Assembly (NCBI GenBank): GCA_964636665.1
Contig: CAZWVT010000001.1
Coordinates: 62,001 to 126,000 of the forward strand
Length of the DNA: 64,000 nucleotides
Direction of reading: 5' to 3'
Origin: JAAYLC01 sp964636665
GTDB lineage: Bacteria; Bacteroidota; Bacteroidia; Flavobacteriales; Flavobacteriaceae
The translations under genes were made by a program, and so were the position numbers. The notes under the pieces were generated by a model, which was not told the DNA's origin, did not search any database, and worked only from the letters and a program-made list of their open reading frames with translations. Below are positions 18,422-27,385 of the stretch, one piece after another (position 1 is the first letter of the stretch; every line of letters starts with the position of its first letter).

Positions 18422-19804
18422 ATGAAACATCTTAACAAATTTTTGATTGCTGCTGTTTTCCTTTTTGGATTTAGCGCAGCAAATGCACAAGACAAAAACA
18501 ATCGATGGGCAGTTGAAATTGGTGTGAATGCAGTTGATGTATATCCTGTAGGAACCAACGAAGCCGGTCGTATTGCTCCGGAAATGAGAGGAGATTTTTT
18601 TCATGATTTTTTCAATGTCAACGATCACTGGAATATTCTTCCCTCCGTATCACGAATAATGGTTAGCCGTTATTTAGGAAATGAAATTATATTCTCTGCC
18701 GGTGGTTCAATTAACAGATTGAGCAAATATGGAGACTATGATGTAAATGACCTTTCATACTATTCATTAGACGGAGAAGTAAAGTATAGCTTCAAAGAAC
18801 TTCTAAACATGGGTTGGCTAGATCCAAACCTTGGTGTTGGAGGTGGTTATACGTGGGTTGATGACATCGGATTTGGTACCGCAAATGTACTTTTCGGTCT
18901 TAAATTCTGGTTTACAGACAATCTTGGATTAAACTTGCAATCAACATACAAACATGCTTTCGAAGAAGAGTACGGCATCAGCCATTTCCAACATTCCGCA
19001 GGACTCGTTTTCCAATTTGGAATGAAAGATGCTGATGGCGACGGCATTCCTGATAAAGATGATGAATGTCCTGAAACTCCGGGATTGGCAGAATTCAACG
19101 GATGTCCTGACTCAGATGGTGATGGCATTCCTGATCATTTAGATGACTGCCCTACTGTTGCCGGTCTTCCAGAGTTTAACGGGTGTCCCGATACAGATGG
19201 TGACGGAGTTCCAGATCATTTAGATGAATGTCCTACTGTTGCCGGATTGGCTGAATTTAATGGATGTCCTGATACTGACGGTGACGGAGTTCCAGATCAT
19301 TTAGACAACTGTCCAAATGAAGCAGGCCCAAAAGAAAATAACGGTTGTCCTTGGCCGGATAGAGATGGTGACGGTGTGCCGGATCATTTAGACCAATGTC
19401 CTGACGTTGCTGGAACTGTAGCTAACAACGGATGCCCTGAAGTATCAGTTGAAGTTATTAAAAGGTTGAATGAATATTCTAAAACAATCTTATTTGACCT
19501 TGGAAAATCAACTATCCGCCAAGAATCATACGCAGTTCTTCAAGACATCGCTGATGTTATGAAAGAATATCCGAATGCCAGATTCGAAATTGAAGGTCAT
19601 ACTGATAATACAGGAAGTGCAGAAGTTAACTCAAGACTTTCTAAAGAAAGAGCTGCAGCTGTAAAAGACTATCTTGTTACTATCGGAATGGAGGCTGACA
19701 GATTAACCTCTGAAGGATACGGTCCTGATCGTCCAATTGCTACAAATAATACTGCAGCAGGAAGACAAGAAAACAGACGTGTAGAAATTTCTTTAAAGAA
19801 ATAA
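18422..19804 (+). CDS. OmpA-family outer-membrane protein with thrombospondin type 3 repeats
   Basis: 460 aa. A signal peptide ending SAANAQ is followed by a beta-barrel-like region of about 180 residues, then five calcium-binding TSP type 3 repeats rich in DxDGDG (about 203-339). The C-terminal OmpA domain (about 345-460) carries ILFDLGKSTIRQES and the peptidoglycan-binding NxxLSxxRAxxVxxYL motif, seen as NSRLSKERAAAVKDYL. It anchors the outer membrane to peptidoglycan. It is a single-gene unit between a strong promoter and a hairpin terminator. Confidence 0.95.
   Translation: MKHLNKFLIAAVFLFGFSAANAQDKNNRWAVEIGVNAVDVYPVGTNEAGRIAPEMRGDFFHDFFNVNDHWNILPSVSRIMVSRYLGNEIIFSAGGSINRLSKYGDYDVNDLSYYSLDGEVKYSFKELLNMGWLDPNLGVGGGYTWVDDIGFGTANVLFGLKFWFTDNLGLNLQSTYKHAFEEEYGISHFQHSAGLVFQFGMKDADGDGIPDKDDECPETPGLAEFNGCPDSDGDGIPDHLDDCPTVAGLPEFNGCPDTDGDGVPDHLDECPTVAGLAEFNGCPDTDGDGVPDHLDNCPNEAGPKENNGCPWPDRDGDGVPDHLDQCPDVAGTVANNGCPEVSVEVIKRLNEYSKTILFDLGKSTIRQESYAVLQDIADVMKEYPNARFEIEGHTDNTGSAEVNSRLSKERAAAVKDYLVTIGMEADRLTSEGYGPDRPIATNNTAAGRQENRRVEISLKK
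19028..19438 (+). repeat. Tandem 81-bp coding repeats (TSP type 3) in ompA
   Basis: Four units of 27 codons and one of 29, each with the pattern DxDGDGxPDxxDxCPxxxGxxxxNGCP. Units two to four are also very similar at the DNA level (GATCATTTAGA recurs in each), so the number of units may vary between strains by recombination. Confidence 0.9.
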
Positions 19805-19834
19805 TATTTGTTAAATGTTCCCATAATTAAGAAG

Positions 19835-19863
19835 AACGCCTCCGTTAATTCGGGGGCGTTTCT
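19835..19863 (+). terminator. Rho-independent terminator of ompA
   Basis: A 10-bp stem (AACGCCTCCG pairing with CGGGGGCGTT, one G-T wobble) with a 6-nt loop, 30 bp after the ompA stop; the T-tract is short. Confidence 0.65.
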
Positions 19864-19881
19864 AATTAAAATAATCTCCTA

Positions 19882-20721
19882 ATGAAAATCTATAAAAATA
19901 AAATCATTCACAGACCTGATAAAAAACCGATTCTATATGATTTATACTTGCCGGATATTTCAAATCCCCATCATCTTGTCATCTTTATGCACGGATATAA
20001 AGGCTTTAAAGATTGGGGAGCATGGGAACTGATGGCAAAACAATTTGCGAATAAAAACCTCGCATTTCTAAAATTTAATTTCAGCCACAATGGAACAACC
20101 ATAGATGACCCGGAAAATATTACAGATTTAGAAGCTTTTGGGAATAATAATTATTCACTCGAGTTGGAAGATTTAGATGCAGTTTTAGCATTTATAAACG
20201 CTGAAGAATCTCCGGTAAAATCTCGAAATACAATTCTGATGGGACACAGTCGCGGTGGCGGAATAGCACTCATAAAAGCTGCAGAGGATTCGCAAATAGA
20301 TAAGGTTATAACCTTGGCTTCGGTTTCGGATTTTAAAATTAGATTTCAAGAAAATACCGAAGCTTTTGAGAAGTGGAAAAAAACAGGAATCACCTATGTA
20401 GAAAATACGAGAACAAAACAACAACTGCCTCATTATTTCCAGTTTTATGAAGATTTTATTTCCAACGAAAAACGCTTGACAATTAGAAACGCTGTTGCTT
20501 CTCTTAAACAACCTTTGCTCATTATTCACGGCATCGGAGATACTTCTGTAATTAAAGAAGAGGCATTTGCTTTAAAAAATCAAAATCCGGAAGCTGAATT
20601 ATTTCTTATAGATAATGCGGACCACGTCTTTGGAGCACAACATCCGTGGGAAAAAGATGCTCTTCCCGAAGATTTGAAAATAGCAATGACAAAAGCAATT
20701 GAATTTATTAAAACACTATGA
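19882..20721 (+). CDS. Alpha/beta-hydrolase (serine hydrolase, substrate unknown)
   Basis: 279 aa, no signal peptide. The alpha/beta-hydrolase pattern is clear: HGYKGFKDWGAW (oxyanion-hole region, about 38-49), the nucleophile elbow GHSRGG with S123, a late aspartate in the LLIIHGIGDTSV segment, and a final histidine in DNADHVFGAQHPW. The HGYKGFKDWG loop resembles the dienelactone hydrolase/prolyl-oligopeptidase-like group. Substrate cannot be told. It is followed 34 bp later by tRNA-Ala. Confidence 0.85.
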   Translation: MKIYKNKIIHRPDKKPILYDLYLPDISNPHHLVIFMHGYKGFKDWGAWELMAKQFANKNLAFLKFNFSHNGTTIDDPENITDLEAFGNNNYSLELEDLDAVLAFINAEESPVKSRNTILMGHSRGGGIALIKAAEDSQIDKVITLASVSDFKIRFQENTEAFEKWKKTGITYVENTRTKQQLPHYFQFYEDFISNEKRLTIRNAVASLKQPLLIIHGIGDTSVIKEEAFALKNQNPEAELFLIDNADHVFGAQHPWEKDALPEDLKIAMTKAIEFIKTL

Positions 20722-20738
20722 CAGTTAAAAAAAATTCT

Positions 20739-20746
20739 TATTTTTG
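20739..20746 (+). promoter_or_regulatory. -7 box of tRNA-Ala
   Basis: TATTTTTG matches TAnnTTTG and ends 9 bp before the first base of the tRNA, which would place transcription start only a few bases upstream of the mature 5' end. Confidence 0.55.
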
Positions 20747-20753
20747 CCGTCCA

Positions 20754-20829
<76 letters not shown>

Positions 20830-20835
20830 CAAAAC

Positions 20836-20877
20836 AAAACCGCAAACACTCATAATTTAAATGTTTGCGGTTTTTTT
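20836..20877 (+). terminator. Strong rho-independent terminator after tRNA-Ala
   Basis: A 13-bp perfect stem (AAAACCGCAAACA with TGTTTGCGGTTTT) and a run of seven T. It may also stop ribE transcription coming from the other strand. Confidence 0.85.
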
Positions 20878-20919
20878 ATTTATAGTTTTATTCGATAATC
20901 CTACAATACCTGATAAAAT

Positions 20920-21507
20920 TTACAAATAAGGTTTTACCAAATTCTGAACATATTTTCCAATTACATCAAACTCAATATTTACACGACTTCCTACTTTAAA
21001 AGTATGAAAATTAGTATGTTTAAGTGTATAAGGAATAATCGCCACACTAAATGTACCTTTCCTCGAATCTACGACTGTTAAACTTACACCATCAACAGTA
21101 ACAGAACCTTTTTCTACCGTATTAAATTCCGGATGAGAATGCTCAAAATAAAAAAGCGTACTTCCGTTTTCATCCTCAATTTTAGTGCATACGGCCGTTC
21201 CGTCCACATGTCCCTGAACAATATGTCCGTCCAAGCGATCACCTAATTTCATGGCACGCTCCAAGTTGACAACTGAATCTTTGGAAAGGTCAGAAAGATT
21301 CGTTTTTTGAAGTGTCTCCTCAATAGCAGTTACTCGATAAGAATCCTCGAAAATTTCAACTACTGTCAGACAAGCACCATTATGGCAGACGCTTTGGTCA
21401 ATTTTCAACTCCTTGGTAAAATCAGCAGCTACTGTAAAATGAATATTTGAACCTTCTTTTTCTATATGCTTTATTCTCCCGATTTCTTCAATAATTCCTG
21501 TAAACAT
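20920..21507 (-). CDS. ribE: Riboflavin synthase, alpha subunit
   Basis: 195 aa. It dismutates two 6,7-dimethyl-8-ribityllumazines to riboflavin and the ribityl-aminouracil precursor, the last step of riboflavin synthesis. The two internal lumazine-binding repeats are visible: MFTGIIEEIGRI..CHNGACLTV in the first half and GHIVQGHVDGTA..VTVDGVSLTV in the second. The gene stands alone, 56 bp from the divergent pdxA. No FMN riboswitch can fit or be seen in that short gap; a -7 box (TATTTTTG on the minus strand) lies at 21534-21541. Confidence 0.96.
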   Translation of the reverse strand: MFTGIIEEIGRIKHIEKEGSNIHFTVAADFTKELKIDQSVCHNGACLTVVEIFEDSYRVTAIEETLQKTNLSDLSKDSVVNLERAMKLGDRLDGHIVQGHVDGTAVCTKIEDENGSTLFYFEHSHPEFNTVEKGSVTVDGVSLTVVDSRKGTFSVAIIPYTLKHTNFHTFKVGSRVNIEFDVIGKYVQNLVKPYL

Positions 21508-21533
21508 TATTGTTTTCTTTACATTTGTAATTA

Positions 21534-21541
21534 CAAAAATA
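21534..21541 (-). promoter_or_regulatory. -7 box of ribE
   Basis: Reads TATTTTTG on the minus strand, 26 bp before the ribE ATG; fits TAnnTTTG. No clear -33 TTTG was found at the right distance. Confidence 0.4.
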
Positions 21542-21563
21542 ACAATTCTAACGTGCAGTATTT

Positions 21564-22628
21564 ATGAAGGAACAGGAGAAAATTACAATTGGAATAAGTA
21601 TCGGGGATGTCAATGGCATTGGAGGCGAAATTATTTTAAAAACTTTTGAAGATTCCAGAATGTTGGATTTTTGCACGCCGATTATTTTTGGTTCCGTTCG
21701 TTTAATTTCTTTTTATAAAAAACATTTAAAATCAGATATAAATTTTCACGGCATCGATAATATAAATGAGGTCGTTGCCAATAAAGTAAACGTCTTAAAT
21801 GTCTGGAAAGAACCTATAGAAATTAAATTTGGAGAAGAAAATAATACCGGCGGAGAGTATGCTCTAAAATCTTTAGAATCAGCAGTTAGAGAATTAAAAA
21901 ACAATAAAATAGATGTTTTAGTAACAGCCCCAATAAATAAGACAAATATTCAATCGGAAAATTTTAATTTTCCGGGACATACAGATTATTTGGCCAAAGA
22001 ATTGGGAGGGGAAAGTTTGATGCTGATGATTTCTGAAGAACTCCGTGTCGGATTGCTCACGGATCACGTTCCACTCAAAGAAATTGTTCAACATCTGACA
22101 AATGACCATATCGTTAAAAAAATAAATACCATACACAAAACATTAATTGAAGACTTTGGAATTTCCAAGCCAAAAATTGCTGTTTTGGGAATCAATCCGC
22201 ATACCGGAGACAACGGCGTTATTGGGAATGAGGATAATACCATTTTAAGACCAGTGCTTTCGGATATTAAAAAATCGGGAAAATTAGTTTTCGGACCATA
22301 CGCTGCGGATAGTTTTTTTGGGTCAGACAATTATAAAAACTTTGATGCAGTAATTGCTTGTTATCACGATCAGGGATTGATTCCATTTAAGACGCTTGCT
22401 TTTGGAAAAGGCGTAAATTTCACTGCCGGTTTAAATCGCATCCGAACTTCTCCTGATCACGGAACCGCATTTGACATTGCCGGGAAGAATATCGCTCGGG
22501 AAGATTCCTTCCGCGAAGCCATTTTTGCAGCAATTAAGATTTACAGGAATCGGAATGAGTACAAAACTCTTACCTCCAATCCCTTAGAAATAACTCAAAA
22601 ACGCAGTTCTTCAAAAAAGAGATTCTAA
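21564..22628 (+). CDS. pdxA: 4-hydroxythreonine-4-phosphate dehydrogenase
   Basis: 354 aa. It oxidises 4-phosphohydroxy-threonine with NAD(P)+ in the DXP-dependent route to pyridoxal 5'-phosphate. PdxA motifs are clear: GISIGDVNGIGGEI at the start, FPGHTDYLAKEL (metal-ligand histidine), GINPHTGDNGVIGNED, ACYHDQGLIPFK and TSPDHGTAFDIAG. The last about 15 residues (rich in S, K and R) are variable. It is divergent from ribE; 69 bp separate it from the DUF177 gene, with a new promoter in between. Confidence 0.96.
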   Translation: MKEQEKITIGISIGDVNGIGGEIILKTFEDSRMLDFCTPIIFGSVRLISFYKKHLKSDINFHGIDNINEVVANKVNVLNVWKEPIEIKFGEENNTGGEYALKSLESAVRELKNNKIDVLVTAPINKTNIQSENFNFPGHTDYLAKELGGESLMLMISEELRVGLLTDHVPLKEIVQHLTNDHIVKKINTIHKTLIEDFGISKPKIAVLGINPHTGDNGVIGNEDNTILRPVLSDIKKSGKLVFGPYAADSFFGSDNYKNFDAVIACYHDQGLIPFKTLAFGKGVNFTAGLNRIRTSPDHGTAFDIAGKNIAREDSFREAIFAAIKIYRNRNEYKTLTSNPLEITQKRSSSKKRF

Positions 22629-22655
22629 AAACAAGTACAATTAATAAAATTATTT

Positions 22656-22663
22656 TATCTTTG
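22656..22663 (+). promoter_or_regulatory. -7 box of the DUF177-rpmF unit
   Basis: TATCTTTG matches TAnnTTTG. Directly after it, CCCCC (22664-22668) can pair with GGGGG (22681-22685) around a 12-nt loop, a small G:C hairpin at the start of the transcript. Confidence 0.5.
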
Positions 22664-22709
22664 CCCCCGCCTTATTTTGAGGGGGAGTTAATAAAAAATG
22701 GGTGTGGAA

Positions 22710-23246
22710 ATGAAGGAATTGATAGAATTTACAATCCCTTTTGTGGGACTGAAGATAGGAGAACACCGCTTTAATTTTAAAATCGGCAATACGTTCTTTA
22801 AGCATTTTGACTATGATGAATTTGATGATGCGGCAATAAATCTGGAGGTAATCCTCGAGAAAAAAAGCACATTATTGGATTTTAATCTAATGTTTGATGG
22901 AACTGTAAAGGTTCCGTGTGACCTAACCAATGAATTATTTGACCTTTACATTGAAGGCAACTATGAATTTGTTGTAAAATTCGGGGAAGAATACAATGAT
23001 GAAAATGAAGATATTTTAATTCTGCCTCATGGAAGTCACAGCGTTAATATCCAACAATTTATATATGAAACTTTAGTTCTTGCAGTTCCTTTGAAACGCA
23101 TTCATCCGGGAGTGGAAGACGGAACCTTAAAAAGTGATATTCTCGACAAACTCGAAGAATTGAGTCTAAATGCTGAACAAGAAACAGAAGAATCTAAAGA
23201 AAATGAAATCGATCCCAGATGGGACAATTTAAAAAAATTAATTTAA
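22710..23246 (+). CDS. DUF177 family protein (YceD-like, 23S rRNA accumulation)
   Basis: About 178 aa. I choose the second ATG (22710, MKELIEFTIPFVGLK) because homologues begin this way; the first ATG at 22698 adds four residues. The C-terminal DPRWDNLKKL is the conserved end of DUF177. The E. coli relative YceD is needed for normal 23S rRNA accumulation and, as here, sits immediately before rpmF. The family is also near-universal beside fatty-acid genes. It ends 12 bp before rpmF. Confidence 0.9.
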   Translation: MKELIEFTIPFVGLKIGEHRFNFKIGNTFFKHFDYDEFDDAAINLEVILEKKSTLLDFNLMFDGTVKVPCDLTNELFDLYIEGNYEFVVKFGEEYNDENEDILILPHGSHSVNIQQFIYETLVLAVPLKRIHPGVEDGTLKSDILDKLEELSLNAEQETEESKENEIDPRWDNLKKLI

Positions 23247-23258
23247 TAATTTAAAGTA

Positions 23259-23456
23259 ATGGCACATCCTAAACGAAAAACGTCTAAGACAAGAAGGGAT
23301 AAAAGAAGAACGCACTACAAAGCTACAGCACCAACCTTGGCCGTTGATCCAACAACAGGTGAAACACATCTTTTCCATAGAGCGCATTGGCACGAAGGAA
23401 AACTGTATTATCGTGGTCAAGTAGTTATCGATGCAACTGAAACAGAAGAAATATAA
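23259..23456 (+). CDS. rpmF: 50S ribosomal protein L32
   Basis: 65 aa, basic N-terminus MAHPKRKTSKTRRDKRRTHY. It belongs to the large ribosomal subunit. The zinc-ribbon cysteines found in many L32 proteins are missing: the sequence contains no cysteine at all, so this is a zinc-free form. It is co-transcribed with DUF177 and followed by a terminator. Confidence 0.97.
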   Translation: MAHPKRKTSKTRRDKRRTHYKATAPTLAVDPTTGETHLFHRAHWHEGKLYYRGQVVIDATETEEI

Positions 23457-23483
23457 TTCTGTATAAAACCCTCTATAAAACAG

Positions 23484-23518
23484 ATGCCTCCTTAAAATCT
23501 TGGAGGCATTTATTTTTA
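23484..23518 (+). terminator. Rho-independent terminator after rpmF
   Basis: 8-bp stem ATGCCTCC / GGAGGCAT followed by T-rich DNA. Because of it, fabH needs its own promoter. Confidence 0.75.
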
Positions 23519-23586
23519 TTTAATTTATTTTATGCTCTTTTACCTCATAAAATTGGAATATTTTAGATATTTCAATCTTTTTGAGA

Positions 23587-23594
23587 TAAATTTG
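23587..23594 (+). promoter_or_regulatory. -7 box of the fabH-accB-accC operon
   Basis: TAAATTTG fits TAnnTTTG, 30 bp before the fabH ATG. Confidence 0.4.
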
Positions 23595-23624
23595 AATCTA
23601 TTATAAGAATTTTAATTCTGTTTT

Positions 23625-24623
23625 ATGAAAAATATTTCTGCTGCAATTACTGCGTTGGGCAGTTATGTTCCCGACTTTGTTCTTACCAATAAAATCTTGG
23701 AAACCATGGTGGATACCAATGATGAATGGATTACTACAAGAACAGGAATAAAAGAACGCAGGATTCTTAAAGGTAAAGGAAAGGGAACTTCTTATCTCGC
23801 CATCAAAGCAGCTGAAAATTTACTTTCCAAACACAATATCGATCCCAAAGAGATTGATATGGTCATCATGGCAACCGCCACTCCCGATATGCCTGTAGCT
23901 TCAACCGGAGTTTATGTCGCTACTGAAATTGGAGCTACCAATGCATTTGCTTATGACTTAGGCGCTGCATGTTCCAGTTTTTTATACGGAATGTCAACAG
24001 CTGCACGATATATAGAATCAGGCAGATATAAAAAAGTACTTTTAATTGGTGCCGATAAAATGTCATCAATTATTGATTATGAAGATCGTGCAACATGTAT
24101 TATTTTTGGTGATGGCGGCGGCGCAGTTTTATTTGAGCCAAATCACGAAGGACTAGGCTTGCAAGATGAATTATTGCGCTCTGATGGTGCCGGAAGACAA
24201 TTCTTGAAGATTGAAGCAGGAGGTTCAATTCTTCCTGCATCTCACGAAACTGTAGCCAACAAACAACATTTTGTGTTTCAAGAAGGAAAAACTGTTTTTA
24301 AGTTTGCTGTTTCAAATATGGCAGATTCATGCGAACAAATTATGAAGCGAAACAATCTTTCTGAACAAGATGTCGATTGGTTGGTTCCGCATCAAGCGAA
24401 TAAGAGAATTATTGACGCCACCGCATCACGCATGAATCTGGATGATAAAAAAGTAATGATTAACATTCACAAATACGGAAATACCACCTCCGCAACTTTG
24501 CCGTTATGTTTGGTGGATTATGAAAAACAACTTCGAAAAGGTGATAATTTGATTTTTGCATCCTTCGGAGGAGGTTTTACCTGGGGATCTGTTTATCTTA
24601 AATGGGCCTACGGGGATTCTTAA
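23625..24623 (+). CDS. fabH: 3-oxoacyl-ACP synthase III (KAS III)
   Basis: 332 aa. It condenses acetyl-CoA (or branched acyl-CoA) with malonyl-ACP to start fatty-acid chains. The catalytic triad is complete: C116 in LGAACSSF, H256 in VPHQANKRI, and N286 in KYGNTTSATLPL. The TRTGIKERR CoA-binding loop is present. Together with accB and accC it forms a unit that makes malonyl-CoA and uses it for the first condensation; accB begins 18-36 bp downstream. Confidence 0.96.
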   Translation: MKNISAAITALGSYVPDFVLTNKILETMVDTNDEWITTRTGIKERRILKGKGKGTSYLAIKAAENLLSKHNIDPKEIDMVIMATATPDMPVASTGVYVATEIGATNAFAYDLGAACSSFLYGMSTAARYIESGRYKKVLLIGADKMSSIIDYEDRATCIIFGDGGGAVLFEPNHEGLGLQDELLRSDGAGRQFLKIEAGGSILPASHETVANKQHFVFQEGKTVFKFAVSNMADSCEQIMKRNNLSEQDVDWLVPHQANKRIIDATASRMNLDDKKVMINIHKYGNTTSATLPLCLVDYEKQLRKGDNLIFASFGGGFTWGSVYLKWAYGDS

Positions 24624-24659
24624 CAAATAACTATTAAACGCATGACTAAAATTAGCAAT

Positions 24660-25163
24660 ATGAATTTAAAGGACATTCAAAATTTAATCAAGTTTGTAGC
24701 TAAAAGCGGAGCAAGCGAGGTTAAACTGGAAACTGAAGATCTGAAGATTACCATTAAAACCGGATCATCAGACGAAGGTAAAAATATGACTTATATTCAA
24801 CAAGTTCCGAATATACCTTCACAAGCACAACAAATTATTCCCGGAACACCGCAAATGCCAACGTCCGAAACACCGGCAAACCAAGAAAAAGCACCTGCTC
24901 AGGCAGAGAGTGAACAACCAAAATACATCACCATAAAATCTCCAATTATTGGAACTTTTTATAGAAAACCTTCGCCTGACAAGCCAGTGTTTGTAGAGGT
25001 TGGTGATATCATTAAACCCGGTGATGTTTTGTGTATTATTGAAGCAATGAAATTGTTCAATGAAATTGAAAGCGAAGTATCCGGTAAAATCGTCAAAGTT
25101 TTAGTCGATGATTCATCACCTGTAGAATTTGACCAACCGTTGTTTCTTGTTGATCCATCCTAA
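24660..25163 (+). CDS. accB: Biotin carboxyl carrier protein of acetyl-CoA carboxylase
   Basis: 167 aa from the ATG at 24660 (MNLKDIQNLIKFVAKSG, the usual family start); an ATG at 24642 would add six residues. Residues 1-40 are the conserved N-terminal helix, about 45-88 a Pro/Gln/Ala-rich linker, and about 89-167 the biotinyl domain with the target lysine K131 in EAMKLFNE. It carries the carboxybiotin between AccC and the carboxyltransferase. Confidence 0.96.
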   Translation: MNLKDIQNLIKFVAKSGASEVKLETEDLKITIKTGSSDEGKNMTYIQQVPNIPSQAQQIIPGTPQMPTSETPANQEKAPAQAESEQPKYITIKSPIIGTFYRKPSPDKPVFVEVGDIIKPGDVLCIIEAMKLFNEIESEVSGKIVKVLVDDSSPVEFDQPLFLVDPS

Positions 25164-25210
25164 TTAATAACTATAAATTCTGATTTTACTTATCAGAAAT
25201 TTTATAAAGT

Positions 25211-26560
25211 ATGTTCAAAAAAATATTAATTGCCAATAGAGGAGAAATTGCCCTGCGTGTCATTCGAACATGTCGTGAAATGGGCATAAAAACTGTTGCA
25301 GTTTATTCGACAGCCGATGAAGAAAGTTTGCACGTAAGATTTGCAGATGAAGCCGTTTGTATAGGTCCTCCTCCCAGTAATTTGAGCTACCTGAAAATGG
25401 CTAATATCATTGCGGCGGCAGAAATTACCAATGCCGATGCCATTCATCCGGGTTATGGATTTTTATCGGAAAATGCCAAGTTTTCAAAAATTTGTGCCGA
25501 ACACGGAATTAAATTTATAGGCGCTTCTCCCGAAATGATTGAAAAAATGGGAGACAAAGCCACTGCCAAAGCCACAATGAAAGCAGCAGGAGTTCCGACA
25601 ATTCCCGGAAGTGAGGGAATTCTTCCATCGTATGAAGAAGCCGAAAAAATTGCCGATGAAATAGGTTACCCTGTAATGCTAAAAGCAACAGCCGGAGGAG
25701 GCGGAAAAGGAATGCGTGCCGTTTGGGATAAAAAAGACCTCAAAAAAGCATGGGAAAGTGCGCGACAAGAAGCGGGAGCTGCATTTGGAAATGACGGTAT
25801 GTATATGGAAAAACTCATTGAGGAGCCACGGCATATTGAAATTCAGATTGTCGGAGACAGCAACGGAAAAGCATGTCATCTGAGTGAAAGAGACTGTTCC
25901 ATACAGCGCAGACACCAAAAGCTTACGGAAGAAACTCCGAGTCCGTTTATGACCAAAAAACTTCGAAAAGAAATGGGTGATGCAGCGGTGAGAGCAGCTG
26001 AATATATTAAATATGAAGGCGCAGGAACCATAGAGTTTTTAGTAGATAAACATCGAAATTTCTACTTTATGGAGATGAACACGAGAATTCAGGTAGAACA
26101 TCCCATTACAGAACAAGTTATAGATTACGACCTAATTCGTGAACAAATTTTGGTAGCAGCCGGAATTCCCATTTCGGGGAAAGATTATTTTCCACAACTA
26201 CACGCTATCGAATGTAGAATCAATGCGGAAGATCCTTATAATAATTTCCGACCTTCTCCGGGTAAAATTACCGTTTTACACGCTCCCGGCGGTCACGGCA
26301 TTCGGTTGGACACCCACGTTTATGCGGGATATACCATTCCTCCGAATTACGATTCGATGATTGCCAAATTGATTACAACCGCTCAAACGCGAGAAGAAGC
26401 TATCAATAAAATGAAACGTGCGCTGGATGAATTTGTGATTGAAGGAATTAAAACCACCATCCCGTTCCACAGACAATTGATGGATGACCCAAATTATCTT
26501 GCCGGAAATTATACAACGGCCTTTATGGACGATTTTAAAATGCTCCCGCAAGAGGAATAA
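25211..26560 (+). CDS. accC: Acetyl-CoA carboxylase, biotin carboxylase subunit
   Basis: 449 aa. It carboxylates the biotin on AccB with ATP and bicarbonate. Hallmarks: KILIANRGEIALRVIRTCRE, HPGYGFLSEN, the ATP-grasp glycine loop AGGGGKGMR, ERDCSIQRRHQK, and EMNTRIQVEHPITE (catalytic Glu/Arg). 47 bp after accB and closed by a strong terminator, so the last gene of the operon. Confidence 0.97.
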   Translation: MFKKILIANRGEIALRVIRTCREMGIKTVAVYSTADEESLHVRFADEAVCIGPPPSNLSYLKMANIIAAAEITNADAIHPGYGFLSENAKFSKICAEHGIKFIGASPEMIEKMGDKATAKATMKAAGVPTIPGSEGILPSYEEAEKIADEIGYPVMLKATAGGGGKGMRAVWDKKDLKKAWESARQEAGAAFGNDGMYMEKLIEEPRHIEIQIVGDSNGKACHLSERDCSIQRRHQKLTEETPSPFMTKKLRKEMGDAAVRAAEYIKYEGAGTIEFLVDKHRNFYFMEMNTRIQVEHPITEQVIDYDLIREQILVAAGIPISGKDYFPQLHAIECRINAEDPYNNFRPSPGKITVLHAPGGHGIRLDTHVYAGYTIPPNYDSMIAKLITTAQTREEAINKMKRALDEFVIEGIKTTIPFHRQLMDDPNYLAGNYTTAFMDDFKMLPQEE

Positions 26561-26582
26561 TCAGACATAAACTAATGCATAG

Positions 26583-26629
26583 AAAGCATCATTATTCTTA
26601 ATTGTTTTTGAGAAATAATGATGCTTTTT
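26583..26629 (+). terminator. Rho-independent terminator after accC
   Basis: A perfect 14-bp stem (AAAGCATCATTATT with its complement), a 17-nt loop and five T. Confidence 0.85.
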
Positions 26630-26691
26630 GTTTAAGTTTAATTGTATTTTCATCAAACCTATAAAACGTCCAGCGTTTACTATAAAAATTT

Positions 26692-27363
26692 ATGATTGCA
26701 AGGATTTTTAGATTTTTCCTAAAGTGTGTGTTATTCTTTATAATCCTTAGCGTATTTTGGGTTCTTCTTTATCGATTTGTTCCGGTTCCTTATACGCCTT
26801 TAATGGCGATTCGTTCTTTTGAAGATAAAAATTTAACTATAAAACATGAATGGATTCCGTTAGAATCTATTTCTCCACATCTTCAATTGGCAGTCGTTGC
26901 AGCTGAAGATCAAAATTTTTTAATCCATAACGGTTTTGATAAAAAAGCAATTAAAAAAGCCATTGAACACAATAAATCCGGAAAAAATGTAAGAGGCGCC
27001 AGTACCATTTCGCAACAAACTGCAAAAAATGTCTTTTTATGGCCACAACGTAGTTGGTTACGAAAAGGGCTTGAAGTTTATTTTACGTTTTTAATTGAAA
27101 ATTTATGGTCGAAAGAACGGATTTTGGAAGTCTATTTAAACAGTATTGAAATGGGAAATGGCATTTTTGGTGCTCAAGCTGCTTCAGAATATTGGTTTAA
27201 AAAATCCGCAAGTAATTTATCCAAGCAAAATGCCGCCGCCATCGCTGCTATTTTACCAAATCCGAGAAAGTATAAAGCACATCCTCCAACCTCTTATATC
27301 TCTGGAAGAATCAATTGGATACAACGACAGATGAACAATCTGGAGACCTTGAATTTCGATTGA
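26692..27363 (+). CDS. mtgA: Monofunctional peptidoglycan glycosyltransferase
   Basis: 223 aa. One N-terminal membrane helix (about 8-30) and a GT51 domain that polymerises lipid II into glycan strands in the periplasm. GT51 motifs are intact: AAEDQNFLIHNGFD with catalytic E72, GASTISQQTAKNVFLWPQRSW, RKGLEVYFT, and KERILEVYLNSIEMGNGIFG. There is no transpeptidase domain, hence the monofunctional form. Confidence 0.95.
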   Translation: MIARIFRFFLKCVLFFIILSVFWVLLYRFVPVPYTPLMAIRSFEDKNLTIKHEWIPLESISPHLQLAVVAAEDQNFLIHNGFDKKAIKKAIEHNKSGKNVRGASTISQQTAKNVFLWPQRSWLRKGLEVYFTFLIENLWSKERILEVYLNSIEMGNGIFGAQAASEYWFKKSASNLSKQNAAAIAAILPNPRKYKAHPPTSYISGRINWIQRQMNNLETLNFD

Positions 27364-27385
27364 GTATTATTTTAAAATACAGTTT

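Noticed and set aside
19028..19438. Regular repeats resembling a CRISPR array
   Set aside because: They are in-frame 81-bp protein repeats with variable internal positions, not identical repeats with unique spacers.
21508..21563. FMN riboswitch upstream of ribE
   Set aside because: The intergenic space to pdxA is only 56 bp and shows no RFN-type conserved segments.
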